From NCBI GenBank assembly GCA_905182995.1, contig CAJJDP010000034.1:62001-126000 (forward strand): a DNA stretch of 64,000 nucleotides, in the 5' to 3' direction. Position 1 is the first letter of the stretch, and each line of letters starts with the position of its first letter. Shown one piece after another: positions 34,866 to 46,407 of this stretch. Source of the stretch: Paramecium octaurelia (lineage: Eukaryota; Ciliophora; Oligohymenophorea; Peniculida; Parameciidae). The notes beneath the pieces are model-generated. The model worked only from the letters and a program-made list of their open reading frames with translations, made no database searches and was not told the DNA's origin. The position numbers and the translations under genes are program-made.

Positions 34866-37269
34866 TCATTCGGAATATAACCATCCTGTTTTGCAAAATG
34901 TTTCAGCAAGAACTAATGACAAAATAGCCATCAGCTTAATAAGAATGTTCAATGATGGTCCTGATGTATCTTTAAGGGGATCACCAACAGTATCACCTAT
35001 TTGTTTAGTCATTTAAAGTACCAATAACAGCAGCCTTATGTTCATCTGATCCCTTCTTCTTCACTTCTCCTGCATCGTTCTTGTAGAATCCAGCTTCAAT
35101 GTATTTCTTAGCATTATCCCATGCTCCTCCTGTGTTTGATGCTGAAATAGCCATCTAAACTCCACTGACCAAAGCTCCTGGTAAGAGACCGGCAACTGCT
35201 TGGGGTCCAAAGAATAATCCAACAGCTGTGGGAGTCACAATAACCTAATTTTAGAACTATTTAAATACCAATAGACCTGGTGGAATCATTTCCTTTAATG
35301 AAGCCTTTGTTGAAATTGCAATGCATGCTCTGAAATCTGGTTCTTCTGTTCCGGCATAAATTCCTGGATGCTCGTGTAATTGTCTTCTCACTTCCTCGAC
35401 CATCTATAAAGCAGCCTTTCCGACTGATTTCATTGTGAAGGCAGAGAATGCATATGGTAACATAGCACCAATCAACAACATGGCAAAGATGATTGGGTCA
35501 TCAATCTTGGCTCCTTCAGAGTAAGGATATTCACCATCTTTGTTTTTGTATGTTTAGATTCTAGTCAAATAACCTCCATAAAGTGATAATGAGACTAATG
35601 CAGCAGATCCAATAGCAAATCCTTTTCCAATGGCAGCAGTTGTATTACCAGCTGCATCCAAAGCATCAGTAGATGTTCTAACGTCTTCTCCCAATTCACT
35701 CATTTCTGCAATACCTCCTGCATTATCAGAAATTGGTCCATAAGCATCAATAGCCAATCCGATAGTCAAATTTGATAACATTCCTAGAGCAGCTAAGGCA
35801 ACTCCATAGAAAGATAACAATTTCATAGACAACAATGCTGTGACGGCTATGGAAATAATTGGAACAATGGTTGATAAATAACCCAAGGCTAATCCGTAAA
35901 TGATATTTGTAGCTGCTCCTGTTCCACATGATTTAGCGACTTCTCTAACTGGAGTATATGAGTGTGAGGTCATATATTCGGTGAAGTAACCAATCAACAA
36001 TCCTGACCACACTGAAGAAATAATATAATTAATTACATCCCATCAATGAGCAAACAAATGCGTGCCATGGTTTAAGATTTTCCAATTAGGTTGTTCCATC
36101 TGCCTGAATCATTACGTAGTCTGCTGGTAGAGCCCAATAAGAAATGCCGATAATGATTGGTGATAAGGCTACGGTTGATAATAACAGTTATTATTTGAGA
36201 CTTGACTCAATCTTATGAATATCAGTGACTTTTTGAATGAACACTGCATATCCAGAGACCAAAATACATATTCCAATACCAAAAGCAGATACCATCAATG
36301 GATACATCAATTATCCAATTGAAATATTAAGTACTCCTCCATCCAAAGCTCTCAATTAAGTAGATGAAACGACCAAAGCAGCACAAGTTGATTCTGCAAA
36401 TGATCCAAATAAGTCGGCTCCCATACCTGCAATATCTCCCACATTATCTCCCACATTATCTGCAATGGTGGCTGGATTCTATCGATATTTTATTATAATA
36501 CCTTTGGACTATCTTCTGGTAAATTCTTTTCAACTTTTCCTACCAAGTCAGCTCCGACATCAGCAGCTTTGGTGTAGATACCTCCACCAACTCTACCAAA
36601 TAATGCAAATGTTGATCCTCCCAATCCATATGCAGCCACATAATCAAACATTGAAATCAAGGTTTCAAGATCTCCTTCCTCAACTAATACGGAATTATAG
36701 ATGATGATGATCAGAGAGAGAATTGACAATGAAATAGACACCAAGAGGAATCCCATGACGCATCCACCTCTGTAGGCCATCTAAATGATTTTGTGTCAAT
36801 ATATACCTAGAATGCATCTGATAAGGATCTTATGGCACAAAATGCTGTTCTGAAATTTGCTGCTGTTGCAATGGCCATACCCAAATAGCCACAAAGCATA
36901 GATGTAGCTGCTCCCAAAACGAAGGCCAATGTGGACCATGGTGAAACAAACTAAGAATATTACACTAAAAAATATACAATCAAGGCCACAGCCATTATTG
37001 CTATAAACACACTACAATCTGTGTATTCCTCTTTCAAAAAGGCTTGGGCACCCTTATAATTAAATTACAATTGTTACATCAGAAATATGTTCTCCAATTT
37101 CCAATAGTGTTTCGATTTTCTCTTATTCTGCTCCCTATAATTTTTCTGTCAATCCTTCATGTTTGTGATGAATTTCTATTTTATGAACTGCTATCCAATT
37201 GAAAATGGCCCATGCAATTCCACAACCGCAAGCTATAAAAATGAAAACGAGTGCTGTTACAAACTCCAT
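34866..37269 (-). CDS. Membrane-bound H+-pyrophosphatase, K+-dependent type
   Basis: A proton-pumping inorganic pyrophosphatase (H+-PPase), which acidifies vacuoles or acidocalcisomes. Many hydrophobic helices alternate with conserved loops: [41 protein letters not shown] sequence, [10 protein letters not shown] and GDTVGDP near the C-terminus. The stretch read at about 35620-35660 is [11 protein letters not shown]. Ala at the position after NTTA is the signature of K+-dependent (type I) enzymes; K+-independent ones carry Lys there. Several introns of about 25 nt interrupt it, one being 25 nt near 34996. I placed the start at ATG 37269; an in-frame upstream ATG at 37335 only adds AT-rich sequence that looks like leader. 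Stop TGA at 34868-34866. Confidence 0.92.
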
Positions 37270-37549
37270 TAATAATTTAATGTTTAAAAATAAAATCTTC
37301 AAATTGCGCAAGAATATATACAAAAAATTATTCACTAAATCCTCATAGTGCGTAATAGTTTAATTAATTTAGTGTATTATTTGATTTTATTTAATTATCT
37401 TAAATACTTATTAACCCATTAATAAATCAAAAAATTAGTATGAAAATGTATACTTTGATTTATTCAAATAATAATTGGGATTTAATTATTTAAAGAAAAT
37501 TTATAACTCTTAATATTTAATTATAAATCGGATATTTAACTTCTATTGC

Positions 37550-38912
37550 ATGCTTGATTAAGTTCTACAAGTTATTGGATTACAAAAAAATGAGGAATAG
37601 CAAATGGAGGCTCTATATGACGATTTTTAGAGGCCTCCAAAGATTTCAATTGCAATGATGCATGCTGCAGCCACAAAATTTGCTAAGACTGACTAAAATA
37701 TTGATCTTGATAAAACGAATGTTTGCCCTTGTTGTGGATTACCTGCTGTTATCGAAGAAATCCCATTATGTTCATCAAGAAGCGAATTCAGCTTCAATGG
37801 TTCAGGAATAGCATTATATTTCGATTTCTTAGTTTTTTCTGGCATCATTGTCTTTACTTACATGTATCTTAATTCAATAAAAATATAGAGCCATCAGTTG
37901 TGGCTACAATATCTATGTTAATTCTCATGGAAATCGATGTAATCATATCAATAGTAGTCTTGCTGACAAATGCAAAACAGACTTCTTTAATTAATTTTCA
38001 TTAACAAATGATCATGAGTAATAATATTTAACATATCTAATAGATAATTAGATGACACTCGTAGCATTCTCAATTTTGTATCCTTAGTAGTAATTGTGTT
38101 TATGACTTTATTTTACAGAAGACACATTAACAAAATTGCTATGGAATTAGATGATGCAGCTATCTTATCCTCTGATTATTCAATATTTGTTGAGAATATC
38201 CCTAGAGATGCAAAAGAGATAGAAATTTAAGAATATTTTTCTTAATTATTCCAAAATGAAAAAGTTGAATTTAGAAAATTATGCATTGCATATGAAATCC
38301 AGCCTTATTTGAAATTGAACACTCAAAAATAATTGAAGGAATCTGTGCTTACAAAAGTACTGGAACTAGAAGCAGAAGGAAAATCCATACCTAAATCAAT
38401 TCCACCTAGAGACTAACTAAAATAAGAAATAGAAAAAATTTCAAAGGAATTAGATGATATGGAAGATAATAGAGCTAATATTTTCAAATTCAGTGGAATT
38501 TGCATAATTAGTTATAATTATGAAAGACAAGCTGATAATGTTTGTAAAACTTTCAAAGCCACAAGATTTTAGATTTTATTAGATTAATTAGGATTTGAAT
38601 AAAATTAATTCTAAAAATTTAGAAACAATAACCTCTTTGTAAGGAAGGCGCCAGAACCAGGGGATATAATTTGGGGTAACCTCGGTATTACAATTAAAGA
38701 GTAGTATAAAAGAACTTTAATAACTAATGCTATGACTCTACTTTTGTTGGCTATTGGTTTTGGGTTATTACTTGGATTATCTTATCTATAGAATGTCATT
38801 AATTAAAATATTTCAAAAGGGTCAAATGCAGAAGCAGCTATTGTTACTGTTATCGGATTTGCATCATCAATACTTATTTTGGTAATAAATACAGTATTAG
38901 CAAAAATGATTA
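37550..38912 (+). CDS. TMEM63/OSCA-type cation channel, copy 1 (3' truncated at N)
   Basis: OSCA/TMEM63 (CSC1-like) proteins are mechanically or osmotically gated cation channels of the anoctamin superfamily. This copy starts at ATG 37550 and has a Cys cluster NVCPCCGLPAVIEE near residue 55, a first membrane helix, and a second hydrophobic block ending FMTLFYRRHINK. The family loop follows with SIFVENIPRD and, after a coiled linker, APEPGDIIWGNLG, then the first helices of the core. It breaks off at 38912 before the N. A frame change between the first two helices needs an intron that I could only place as 41 nt; a 34-nt intron follows near 38015. The 5' spacer of 280 bp is shared with the divergent H+-pyrophosphatase. 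Confidence 0.75.
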
Positions 38913-38913
38913 N
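38913..38913. other. Single N, contig join
   Basis: An undetermined base exactly where copy 1 of the TMEM63-type gene stops and copy 2 begins inside the gene. It reads as an assembly join of unknown length, not a polymorphism. Confidence 0.8.
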
Positions 38914-41285
38914 GAATAGCAAATGGAGGCTCTATATGACGATTTTTAGAGGCCTCCAAAGATTTCAATTGCAATGATGCATGCTGCAGCCACAAAATTT
39001 GCTAAGACTGACTAAAATATTGATCTTGATAAAACGAATGTTTGCCCTTGTTGTGGATTACCTGCTGTTATCGAAGAAATCCCATTATGTTCATCAAGAA
39101 GCGAATTCAGCTTCAATGGTTCAGGAATAGCATTATATTTCGATTTCTTAGTTTTTTCTGGCATCATTGTCTTTACTTACATGTATCTTAATTCAATAAA
39201 AATATAGAGCCATCAGTTGTGGCTACAATATCTATGTTAATTCTCATGGAAATCGATGTAATCATATCAATAGTAGTCTTGCTGACAAATGCAAAACAGA
39301 CTTCTTTAATTAATTTTCATTAACAAATGATCATGAGTAATAATATTTAACATATCTAATAGATAATTAGATGACACTCGTAGCATTCTCAATTTTGTAT
39401 CCTTAGTAGTAATTGTGTTTATGACTTTATTTTACAGAAGACACATTAACAAAATTGCTATGGAATTAGATGATGCAGCTATCTTATCCTCTGATTACTC
39501 AATATTTGTTGAGAATATCCCTAGAGATGCAAAAGAGATAGAAATTTAAGAATATTTTTCTTAATTATTCCAAAATGAAAAAGTTGAATTTAGAAAATTA
39601 TGCATTGCATATGAAATCCAGCCTTATTTGAAATTGAACACTCAAAAATAATTGAAGGAATCTGTGCTTACAAAAGTACTGGAACTAGAAGCAGAAGGAA
39701 AATCCATACCTAAATCAATTCCACCTAGAGACTAACTAAAATAAGAAATAGAAAAAATTTCAAAGGAATTAGATGATATGGAAGATAATAGAGCTAATAT
39801 TTTCAAATTCAGTGGAATTTGCATAATTAGTTATAATTATGAAAGACAAGCTGATAATGTTTGTAAAACTTTCAAAGCCACAAGATTTTAGATTTTATTA
39901 GATTAATTAGGATTTGAATAAAATTAATTCTAAAAATTTAGAAACAATAACCTCTTTGTAAGGAAGGCACCAGAACCAGGAGATATAATTTGGGGTAACC
40001 TCGGTATTACAATTAAAGAGTAATATAAAAGAACATTAATAACTAATGCTATGACTCTACTTTTGTTGGCTATTGGTTTTGGGTTATTACTTGGATTATC
40101 TTATCTATAGAATGTCATTAATTAAAATATTTCAAAAGGGTCAAATGCAGAAGCAGCTATTGTTACTGTTATCGGATTTGCATCATCAATACTTATTTTG
40201 GTAATAAATACAGTATTAGCAAAAATGATTATCAAATTTGCTGAATTAGAGTAATAAGCTACAAGAACAGATTATAATATAAGTGTTGCGTACAAAATGG
40301 GAGTAGCTCAATTTCTAAACACAGCCATATTAACTTTAATTATCAATCTTTTTATATCAGAAAATATCTCAAGTTTAGATTAGGCTATTTGGTAGACTGG
40401 TGGACTCAATTCAGATGTGATGCTGATTTTCATTACTAATTCAATAATGCCATGGTTAACTCAATTGATAGATTTCAATTATTTTTATAAATTGTATGTT
40501 AGATAGAAAATAATTAAATAAGGAGAAAATTGTAAATACACTTAAAATGAAGCTAACAAGTATTCTAAACTATATTTTTAGAGCATTTGAAGGACCATCA
40601 ATTGATTTGTCATAAAAATATGCAAATTTATGCAAAACTCTAATGTTTACATTCTTATATTCAGCATTATTACCAATTGGTGTTTGTTTTACTTTCATTT
40701 CAATTGTTTGCATATATTGGGCTGAAAAATACTTATTAGTAAGAAGAGATTCAAAGCCTGCTCCAACTGGAAGTGCTATGGCTGAAGCTATGATCAATTT
40801 TTATATCGAGCTAATACTTTTGTTATTTTCTGTAATCTACTTACATTAACGATTTAGTTAGGATGCACATTTTGGGAATGGGTGAATTATGATAAAGTAC
40901 ACGTTCTAACGTGGTTATAATTGGGTTTATCTACTTTGCATTATTTGATTCCTGTTGAGAAAATCTGTGGATGCATTGTAGATTTAGGAATCGACAATGC
41001 CACTATTTTATCTTATGATTAGAAATATTTAACTTTCTATGATGATTATGATCGACGTAACCCTGTTACTCTCGATGCAGCCAAAGAGAAGTGGATTAAA
41101 CTTCATTAGGAAATAGTTTAGCCAAACTCCTAAACAAAAGCTAAGTAAATTAATCTATTAAATATAGTAATTTATTACAAAAATATAAATTACTTAATCA
41201 TATCACCTAAGGATTAACAAAGATTCATCCATTAAATAGTAAAAACGTCAAAGAGAGTGATGAAATATAAGAACTACAATTTTGA
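38914..41285 (+). CDS. TMEM63/OSCA-type cation channel, copy 2 (5' truncated; paralogue A 3' end)
   Basis: Begins inside the gene, at the base corresponding to 37595 of copy 1, so it lacks the first 15 codons, and runs to a natural stop at 41283-41285. It shows the full C-terminal core: FEGPSID, YANLCKTLMFTFLYSALLPIG, YWAEKYLLVRR, then a cytosolic tail ending IHPLNSKN and an acidic Gln-rich end. Introns of 22 nt (near 40567) and 26 nt (near 40831) are clear. After about 40930 it diverges strongly from copy 5 at the DNA level while the protein stays similar, so this 3' end belongs to a different paralogue. Confidence 0.75.
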
Positions 41286-41665
41286 AATAAATATTTGAGG
41301 ATATTGTTAATATATAAACTGTAATTTCTCAAATTAGTAAAATTTATTTAATTAATAATTTTTATAATATTGTTATTAGATTCATTATTTTCATGATGAA
41401 ATTTATATAAAATCTTTTTGACTTTTAGTACAATGAGACATAGAAGATATCAATTTCTGACAAATGGAAATTAAAATTCAATTCATCAAATTTATGTGCA
41501 CTTAGTTTTAATTTAAGTATTTTCCTCTCTTTATAATACTCATTTAATGGTAGATTTAAATTTAAACTTATAGAAATTTTAGTGTTCTAAATGAAACTGC
41601 TTCAGTAATCATATTTTGCTTATTAAATTTCATTATTTAAGAAACCCTTTATTAAGTTTTTAAGA
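41286..41665. other. AT-rich spacer
   Basis: About 380 bp after TMEM63-type copy 2. It is extremely AT-rich and no coding-looking frame or RNA gene was seen. Confidence 0.6.
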
Positions 41666-42624
41666 ATGAATCCGATATGCTATCTTTTATTTTTGAGTAT
41701 ATTTTTAAGTGTAACTAAAGTAAAGATAATTATGTAGAAATCTTCAATCTTATTTGCCTGTTTGTATTATCTAATATTAAAAAAAATTAAAAATTTCTAA
41801 GTGTTAGATCTATATTCAGATTAAATTTTTGCATATACTAGTTACCCTTTAGGACTTGAATCAAATCTTTTATCAAAATATGTATATTTTCATCTTATAA
41901 TGGACAAGATGAAATTACGATTAATTATAAATGAACAATATTTTAATTTATATTTGTTCTACTTTTATATATCCTCCATTGAAGATCATTAACTCATTTT
42001 AATACTTGCAAAAAACAAATTATTCATTTTGTGGCTCTAAATTTTATCAGGGCAAATATTGAATAAATACGCTTAGAACATTAAGGTTTATTTAAAAAAA
42101 AATTGTTTAATCATCTCAACAACTTTATGATTTATTTAAGGTAATTTTTAGAAAGAAATCAATAACTGTAATTAGCTAAAATTCAAATTCGTTAATCCAA
42201 TCCTGATTTGGATACTACAATCACATTATAATTCCAACAAGTGTATTAATAATTCGTATCACAAAATGATTCATTTGTGTATTACAGGCTTTTTTATTCT
42301 CTTAAAACAAATCGAACCTTACATTTTTGTTTATAGCCATTACACTTTATTAACGGATTAATTTTTTTCTTTTAGATCATGGGAAATTGGGAGTAGCCAA
42401 TGTTTACTTTTCAATTTTATTAACGCACTAGAAATTGTCTAATATGTTACAGCATTTCTTGCCTATCCTAATTGTTATTAAGATGCTACAGTTAATTTTA
42501 TATGAATATAATTAATTAGCTCTACATCAATTAAGATGAAATAATATAGTAAGAAATCAAAATTAAAAATATCTTAATCATAAATTTCCTCAGAAAATCC
42601 TTTGATGATAGCAGTTTAATTTGA
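41666..42624 (+). pseudogene. Possible decayed secreted-protein gene
   Basis: ATG at 41666 opens a 154-codon code-6 frame that begins with a hydrophobic leader (MNPICYLLFLSIFLSVTK), like a signal peptide, and is rich in Tyr, Leu and Ile. It ends at TGA 42128-42130. A second frame, about 42210-42624, contains a Cys-bearing segment and reads like the continuation, with no clean GT..AG intron linking the two. Composition is more AT-rich than neighbouring genes. I read it as a broken or fast-evolving secreted protein gene. It could also be chance openness in AT-rich DNA, because only TGA stops. Confidence 0.3.
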
Positions 42625-42848
42625 GATTCAAGGGGACTGAATTTTTCAAATAAAATAAAGACACTGATTGAAAGATATCTCCTCTGATCAATACTTCACT
42701 ATATTCTCTTCTTTAAAAATATGTCCATCTTCTTTTACTTTTTAATATGTAATAACATTTATATAATTATAATTGAATACAATAAACAAAGAAAAATAAT
42801 CATTAATAACTCCTTTATTCATATTTATTAATCTAATTTATTTTTTAC

Positions 42849-44269
42849 ATGTTGAACTAAGTACTTTAAGTAATTGGAGCTCAACAAACTGAAGAATAGC
42901 AAATGGAGGCTCTATATGACGATTTTTAGAGGCCTCCAAAGATTTCAATTGCAATGATGCATGCTGCAGCCACAAAATTTGCTAAGACTGACTAAAATAT
43001 TGATCTTGATAAAACGAATGTTTGCCCTTGTTGTGGATTACCTGCTGTTATCGAAGAAATCCCATTATGTTCATCAAGAAGCGAATTCAGCTTCAATGGT
43101 TCAGGAATAGCATTATATTTCGATTTCTTAGTTTTTTCTGGCATCATTGTCTTTACTTACATGTATCTTAATTCAATAAAAATATAGAGCCATCAGTTGT
43201 GGCTACAATATCTATGTTAATTCTCATGGAAATCGATGTAATCATATCAATAGTAGTCTTGCTGACAAATGCAAAACAGACTTCTTTAATTAATTTTCAT
43301 TAACAAATGATCATGAGTAATAATATTTAACATATCTAATAGATAATTAGATGACACTCGTAGCATTCTCAATTTTGTATCCTTAGTAGTAATTGTGTTT
43401 ATGACTTTATTTTACAGAAGACACATTAACAAAATTGCTATGGAATTAGATGATGCAGCTATCTTATCCTCTGATTATTCAATATTTGTTGAGAATATCC
43501 CTAGAGATGCAAAAGAGATAGAAATTTAAGAATATTTTTCTTAATTATTCCAAAATGAAAAAGTTGAATTTAGAAAATTATGCATTGCATATGAAATCCA
43601 GCCTTATTTGAAATTGAACACTCAAAAATAATTGAAGGAATCTGTGCTTACAAAAGTACTGGAACTAGAAGCAGAAGGAAAATCCATACCTAAATCAATT
43701 CCACCTAGAGACTAACTAAAATAAGAAATAGAAAAAATTTCAAAGGAATTAGATGATATGGAAGATAATAGAGCTAATATTTTCAAATTCAGTGGAATTT
43801 GCATAATTAGTTATAATTATGAAAGACAAGCTGATAATGTTTGTAAAACTTTCAAAGCCACAAGATTTTAGATTTTATTAGATTAATTAGGATTTGAATA
43901 AAATTAATTCTAAAAATTTAGAAACAATAACCTCTTTGTAAGGAAGGCGCCAGAACCAGGGGATATAATTTGGGGTAACCTCGGTATTACAATTAAAGAG
44001 TAGTATAAAAGAACTTTAATAACTAATGCTATGACTCTACTTTTGTTGGCTATTGGTTTTGGGTTATTACTTGGATTATCTTATCTATAGAATGTCATTA
44101 ATTAAAATATTTCAAAAGGGTCAAATGCAGAAGCAGCTATTGTTACTGTTATCGGATTTGCATCATCAATACTTATTTTGGTAATAAATACAGTATTAGC
44201 AAAAATGATTATCAAATTTGCTGAATTAGAGTAATAAGCTACAAGAACAGATTATAATATAAGTGTTGC
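42849..44269 (+). CDS. TMEM63/OSCA-type cation channel, copy 3 (diverged 5' end, 3' truncated at N)
   Basis: Starts at ATG 42849 with MLNQVLQVIGAQQTEEQQ, where copies 1, 4 and 5 have MLDQVLQVIGLQKNEEQQ. Upstream DNA is unrelated to theirs. From 42894 (GAATAGC) onward it becomes essentially identical to copy 1. It ends at 44269 before the N, at the same base as copy 4. So the first 45 bp come from one paralogue and the rest from the other, or the assembly joined them at their first long identical stretch. Confidence 0.72.
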
Positions 44270-44270
44270 N
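44270..44270. other. Single N, contig join
   Basis: An undetermined base between the truncated 3' end of copy 3 and a repeated piece of the H+-pyrophosphatase gene. Sequence on the two sides belongs to unrelated genes, so this is a contig join. Confidence 0.85.
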
Positions 44271-44509
44271 CTTTCAAAAAGGCTTGGGCACCCTTATAAT
44301 TAAATTACAATTGTTACATCAGAAATATGTTCTCCAATTTCCAATAGTGTTTCGATTTTCTCTTATTCTGCTCCCTATAATTTTTCTGTCAATCCTTCAT
44401 GTTTGTGATGAATTTCTATTTTATGAACTGCTATCCAATTGAAAATGGCCCATGCAATTCCACAACCGCAAGCTATAAAAATGAAAACGAGTGCTGTTAC
44501 AAACTCCAT
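44271..44509 (-). pseudogene. Duplicated 5' fragment of the H+-pyrophosphatase gene
   Basis: This 239-bp segment repeats 37031-37269 as far as I compared it, covering the start codon and first coding segments (start at 44509, [15 protein letters not shown]). The gene body is absent because the copy is cut by the N at 44270. It cannot encode an enzyme as it stands. It is best read as an overlapping contig end; a genuine partial duplication is the alternative. Confidence 0.8.
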
Positions 44510-44789
44510 TAATAATTTAATGTTTAAAAATAAAATCTTCAAATTGCGCAAGAATATATACAAAAAATTATTCACTAAATCCTCATAGTGCGTAATAGTT
44601 TAATTAATTTAGTGTATTATTTGATTTTATTTAATTATCTTAAATACTTATTAACCCATTAATAAATCAAAAAATTAGTATGAAAATGTATACTTTGATT
44701 TATTCAAATAATAATTGGGATTTAATTATTTAAAGAAAATTTATAACTCTTAATATTTAATTATAAATCGGATATTTAACTTCTATTGC

Positions 44790-46210
44790 ATGCTTGATTA
44801 AGTTCTACAAGTTATTGGATTACAAAAAAATGAGGAATAGCAAATGGAGGCTCTATATGACGATTTTTAGAGGCCTCCAAAGATTTCAATTGCAATGATG
44901 CATGCTGCAGCCACAAAATTTGCTAAGACTGACTAAAATATTGATCTTGATAAAACGAATGTTTGCCCTTGTTGTGGATTACCTGCTGTTATCGAAGAAA
45001 TCCCATTATGTTCATCAAGAAGCGAATTCAGCTTCAATGGTTCAGGAATAGCATTATATTTCGATTTCTTAGTTTTTTCTGGCATCATTGTCTTTACTTA
45101 CATGTATCTTAATTCAATAAAAATATAGAGCCATCAGTTGTGGCTACAATATCTATGTTAATTCTCATGGAAATCGATGTAATCATATCAATAGTAGTCT
45201 TGCTGACAAATGCAAAACAGACTTCTTTAATTAATTTTCATTAACAAATGATCATGAGTAATAATATTTAACATATCTAATAGATAATTAGATGACACTC
45301 GTAGCATTCTCAATTTTGTATCCTTAGTAGTAATTGTGTTTATGACTTTATTTTACAGAAGACACATTAACAAAATTGCTATGGAATTAGATGATGCAGC
45401 TATCTTATCCTCTGATTTCTCAATATTTGTTGAGAATATCCCTAGAGATGCAAAAGAGATAGAAATTTAAGAATATTTTTCTTAATTATTCCAAAATGAA
45501 AAAGTTGAATTTAGAAAATTATGCATTGCATATGAAATCCAGCCTTATTTGAAATTGAACACTCAAAAATAATTGAAGGAATCTGTGCTTACAAAAGTAC
45601 TGGAACTAGAAGCAGAAGGAAAATCCATACCTAAATCAATTCCACCTAGAGACTAACTAAAATAAGAAATAGAAAAAATTTCAAAGGAATTAGATGATAT
45701 GGAAGATAATAGAGCTAATATTTTCAAATTCAGTGGAATTTGCATAATTAGTTATAATTATGAAAGACAAGCTGATAATGTTTGTAAAACTTTCAAAGCC
45801 ACAAGATTTTAGATTTTATTAGATTAATTAGGATTTGAATAAAATTAATTCTAAAAATTTAGAAACAATAACCTCTTTGTAAGGAAGGCGCCAGAACCAG
45901 GGGATATAATTTGGGGTAACCTCGGTATTACAATTAAAGAGTAGTATAAAAGAACTTTAATAACTAATGCTATGACTCTACTTTTGTTGGCTATTGGTTT
46001 TGGGTTATTACTTGGATTATCTTATCTATAGAATGTCATTAATTAAAATATTTCAAAAGGGTCAAATGCAGAAGCAGCTATTGTTACTGTTATCGGATTT
46101 GCATCATCAATACTTATTTTGGTAATAAATACAGTATTAGCAAAAATGATTATCAAATTTGCTGAATTAGAGTAATAAGCTACAAGAACAGATTATAATA
46201 TAAGTGTTGC
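44790..46210 (+). CDS. TMEM63/OSCA-type cation channel, copy 4 (3' truncated at N)
   Basis: Same 5' end as copy 1, including the 280-bp spacer shared with the pyrophosphatase start, and near identical through the family loop. It carries at least one base difference from copies 1 and 2 (TCTGATTTCTC at about 45413, against TCTGATTATTC in copy 1 and TCTGATTACTC in copy 2) that it shares with copy 5. It ends at 46210, the same position as copy 3, so it lacks the C-terminal part of the channel core. Confidence 0.75.
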
Positions 46211-46211
46211 N
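46211..46211. other. Single N, contig join
   Basis: An undetermined base between truncated copy 4 and a new start of the 5' spacer of copy 5 (46212 corresponds to 37354). Confidence 0.85.
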
Positions 46212-46407
46212 AATAGTTTAATTAATTTAGTGTATTATTTGATTTTATTTAATTATCTTAAATACTTATTAACCCATTAATAAATCAAAAAATTAGTATG
46301 AAAATGTATACTTTGATTTATTCAAATAATAATTGGGATTTAATTATTTAAAGAAAATTTATAACTCTTAATATTTAATTATAAATCGGATATTTAACTT
46401 CTATTGC

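Noticed and set aside
38913-46211. Single N bases as possible telomere-addition or chromosome-breakage sites
   Set aside because: No CCCCAA/CCCAAA-type telomeric repeat flanks any of them; contig joins explain them better.
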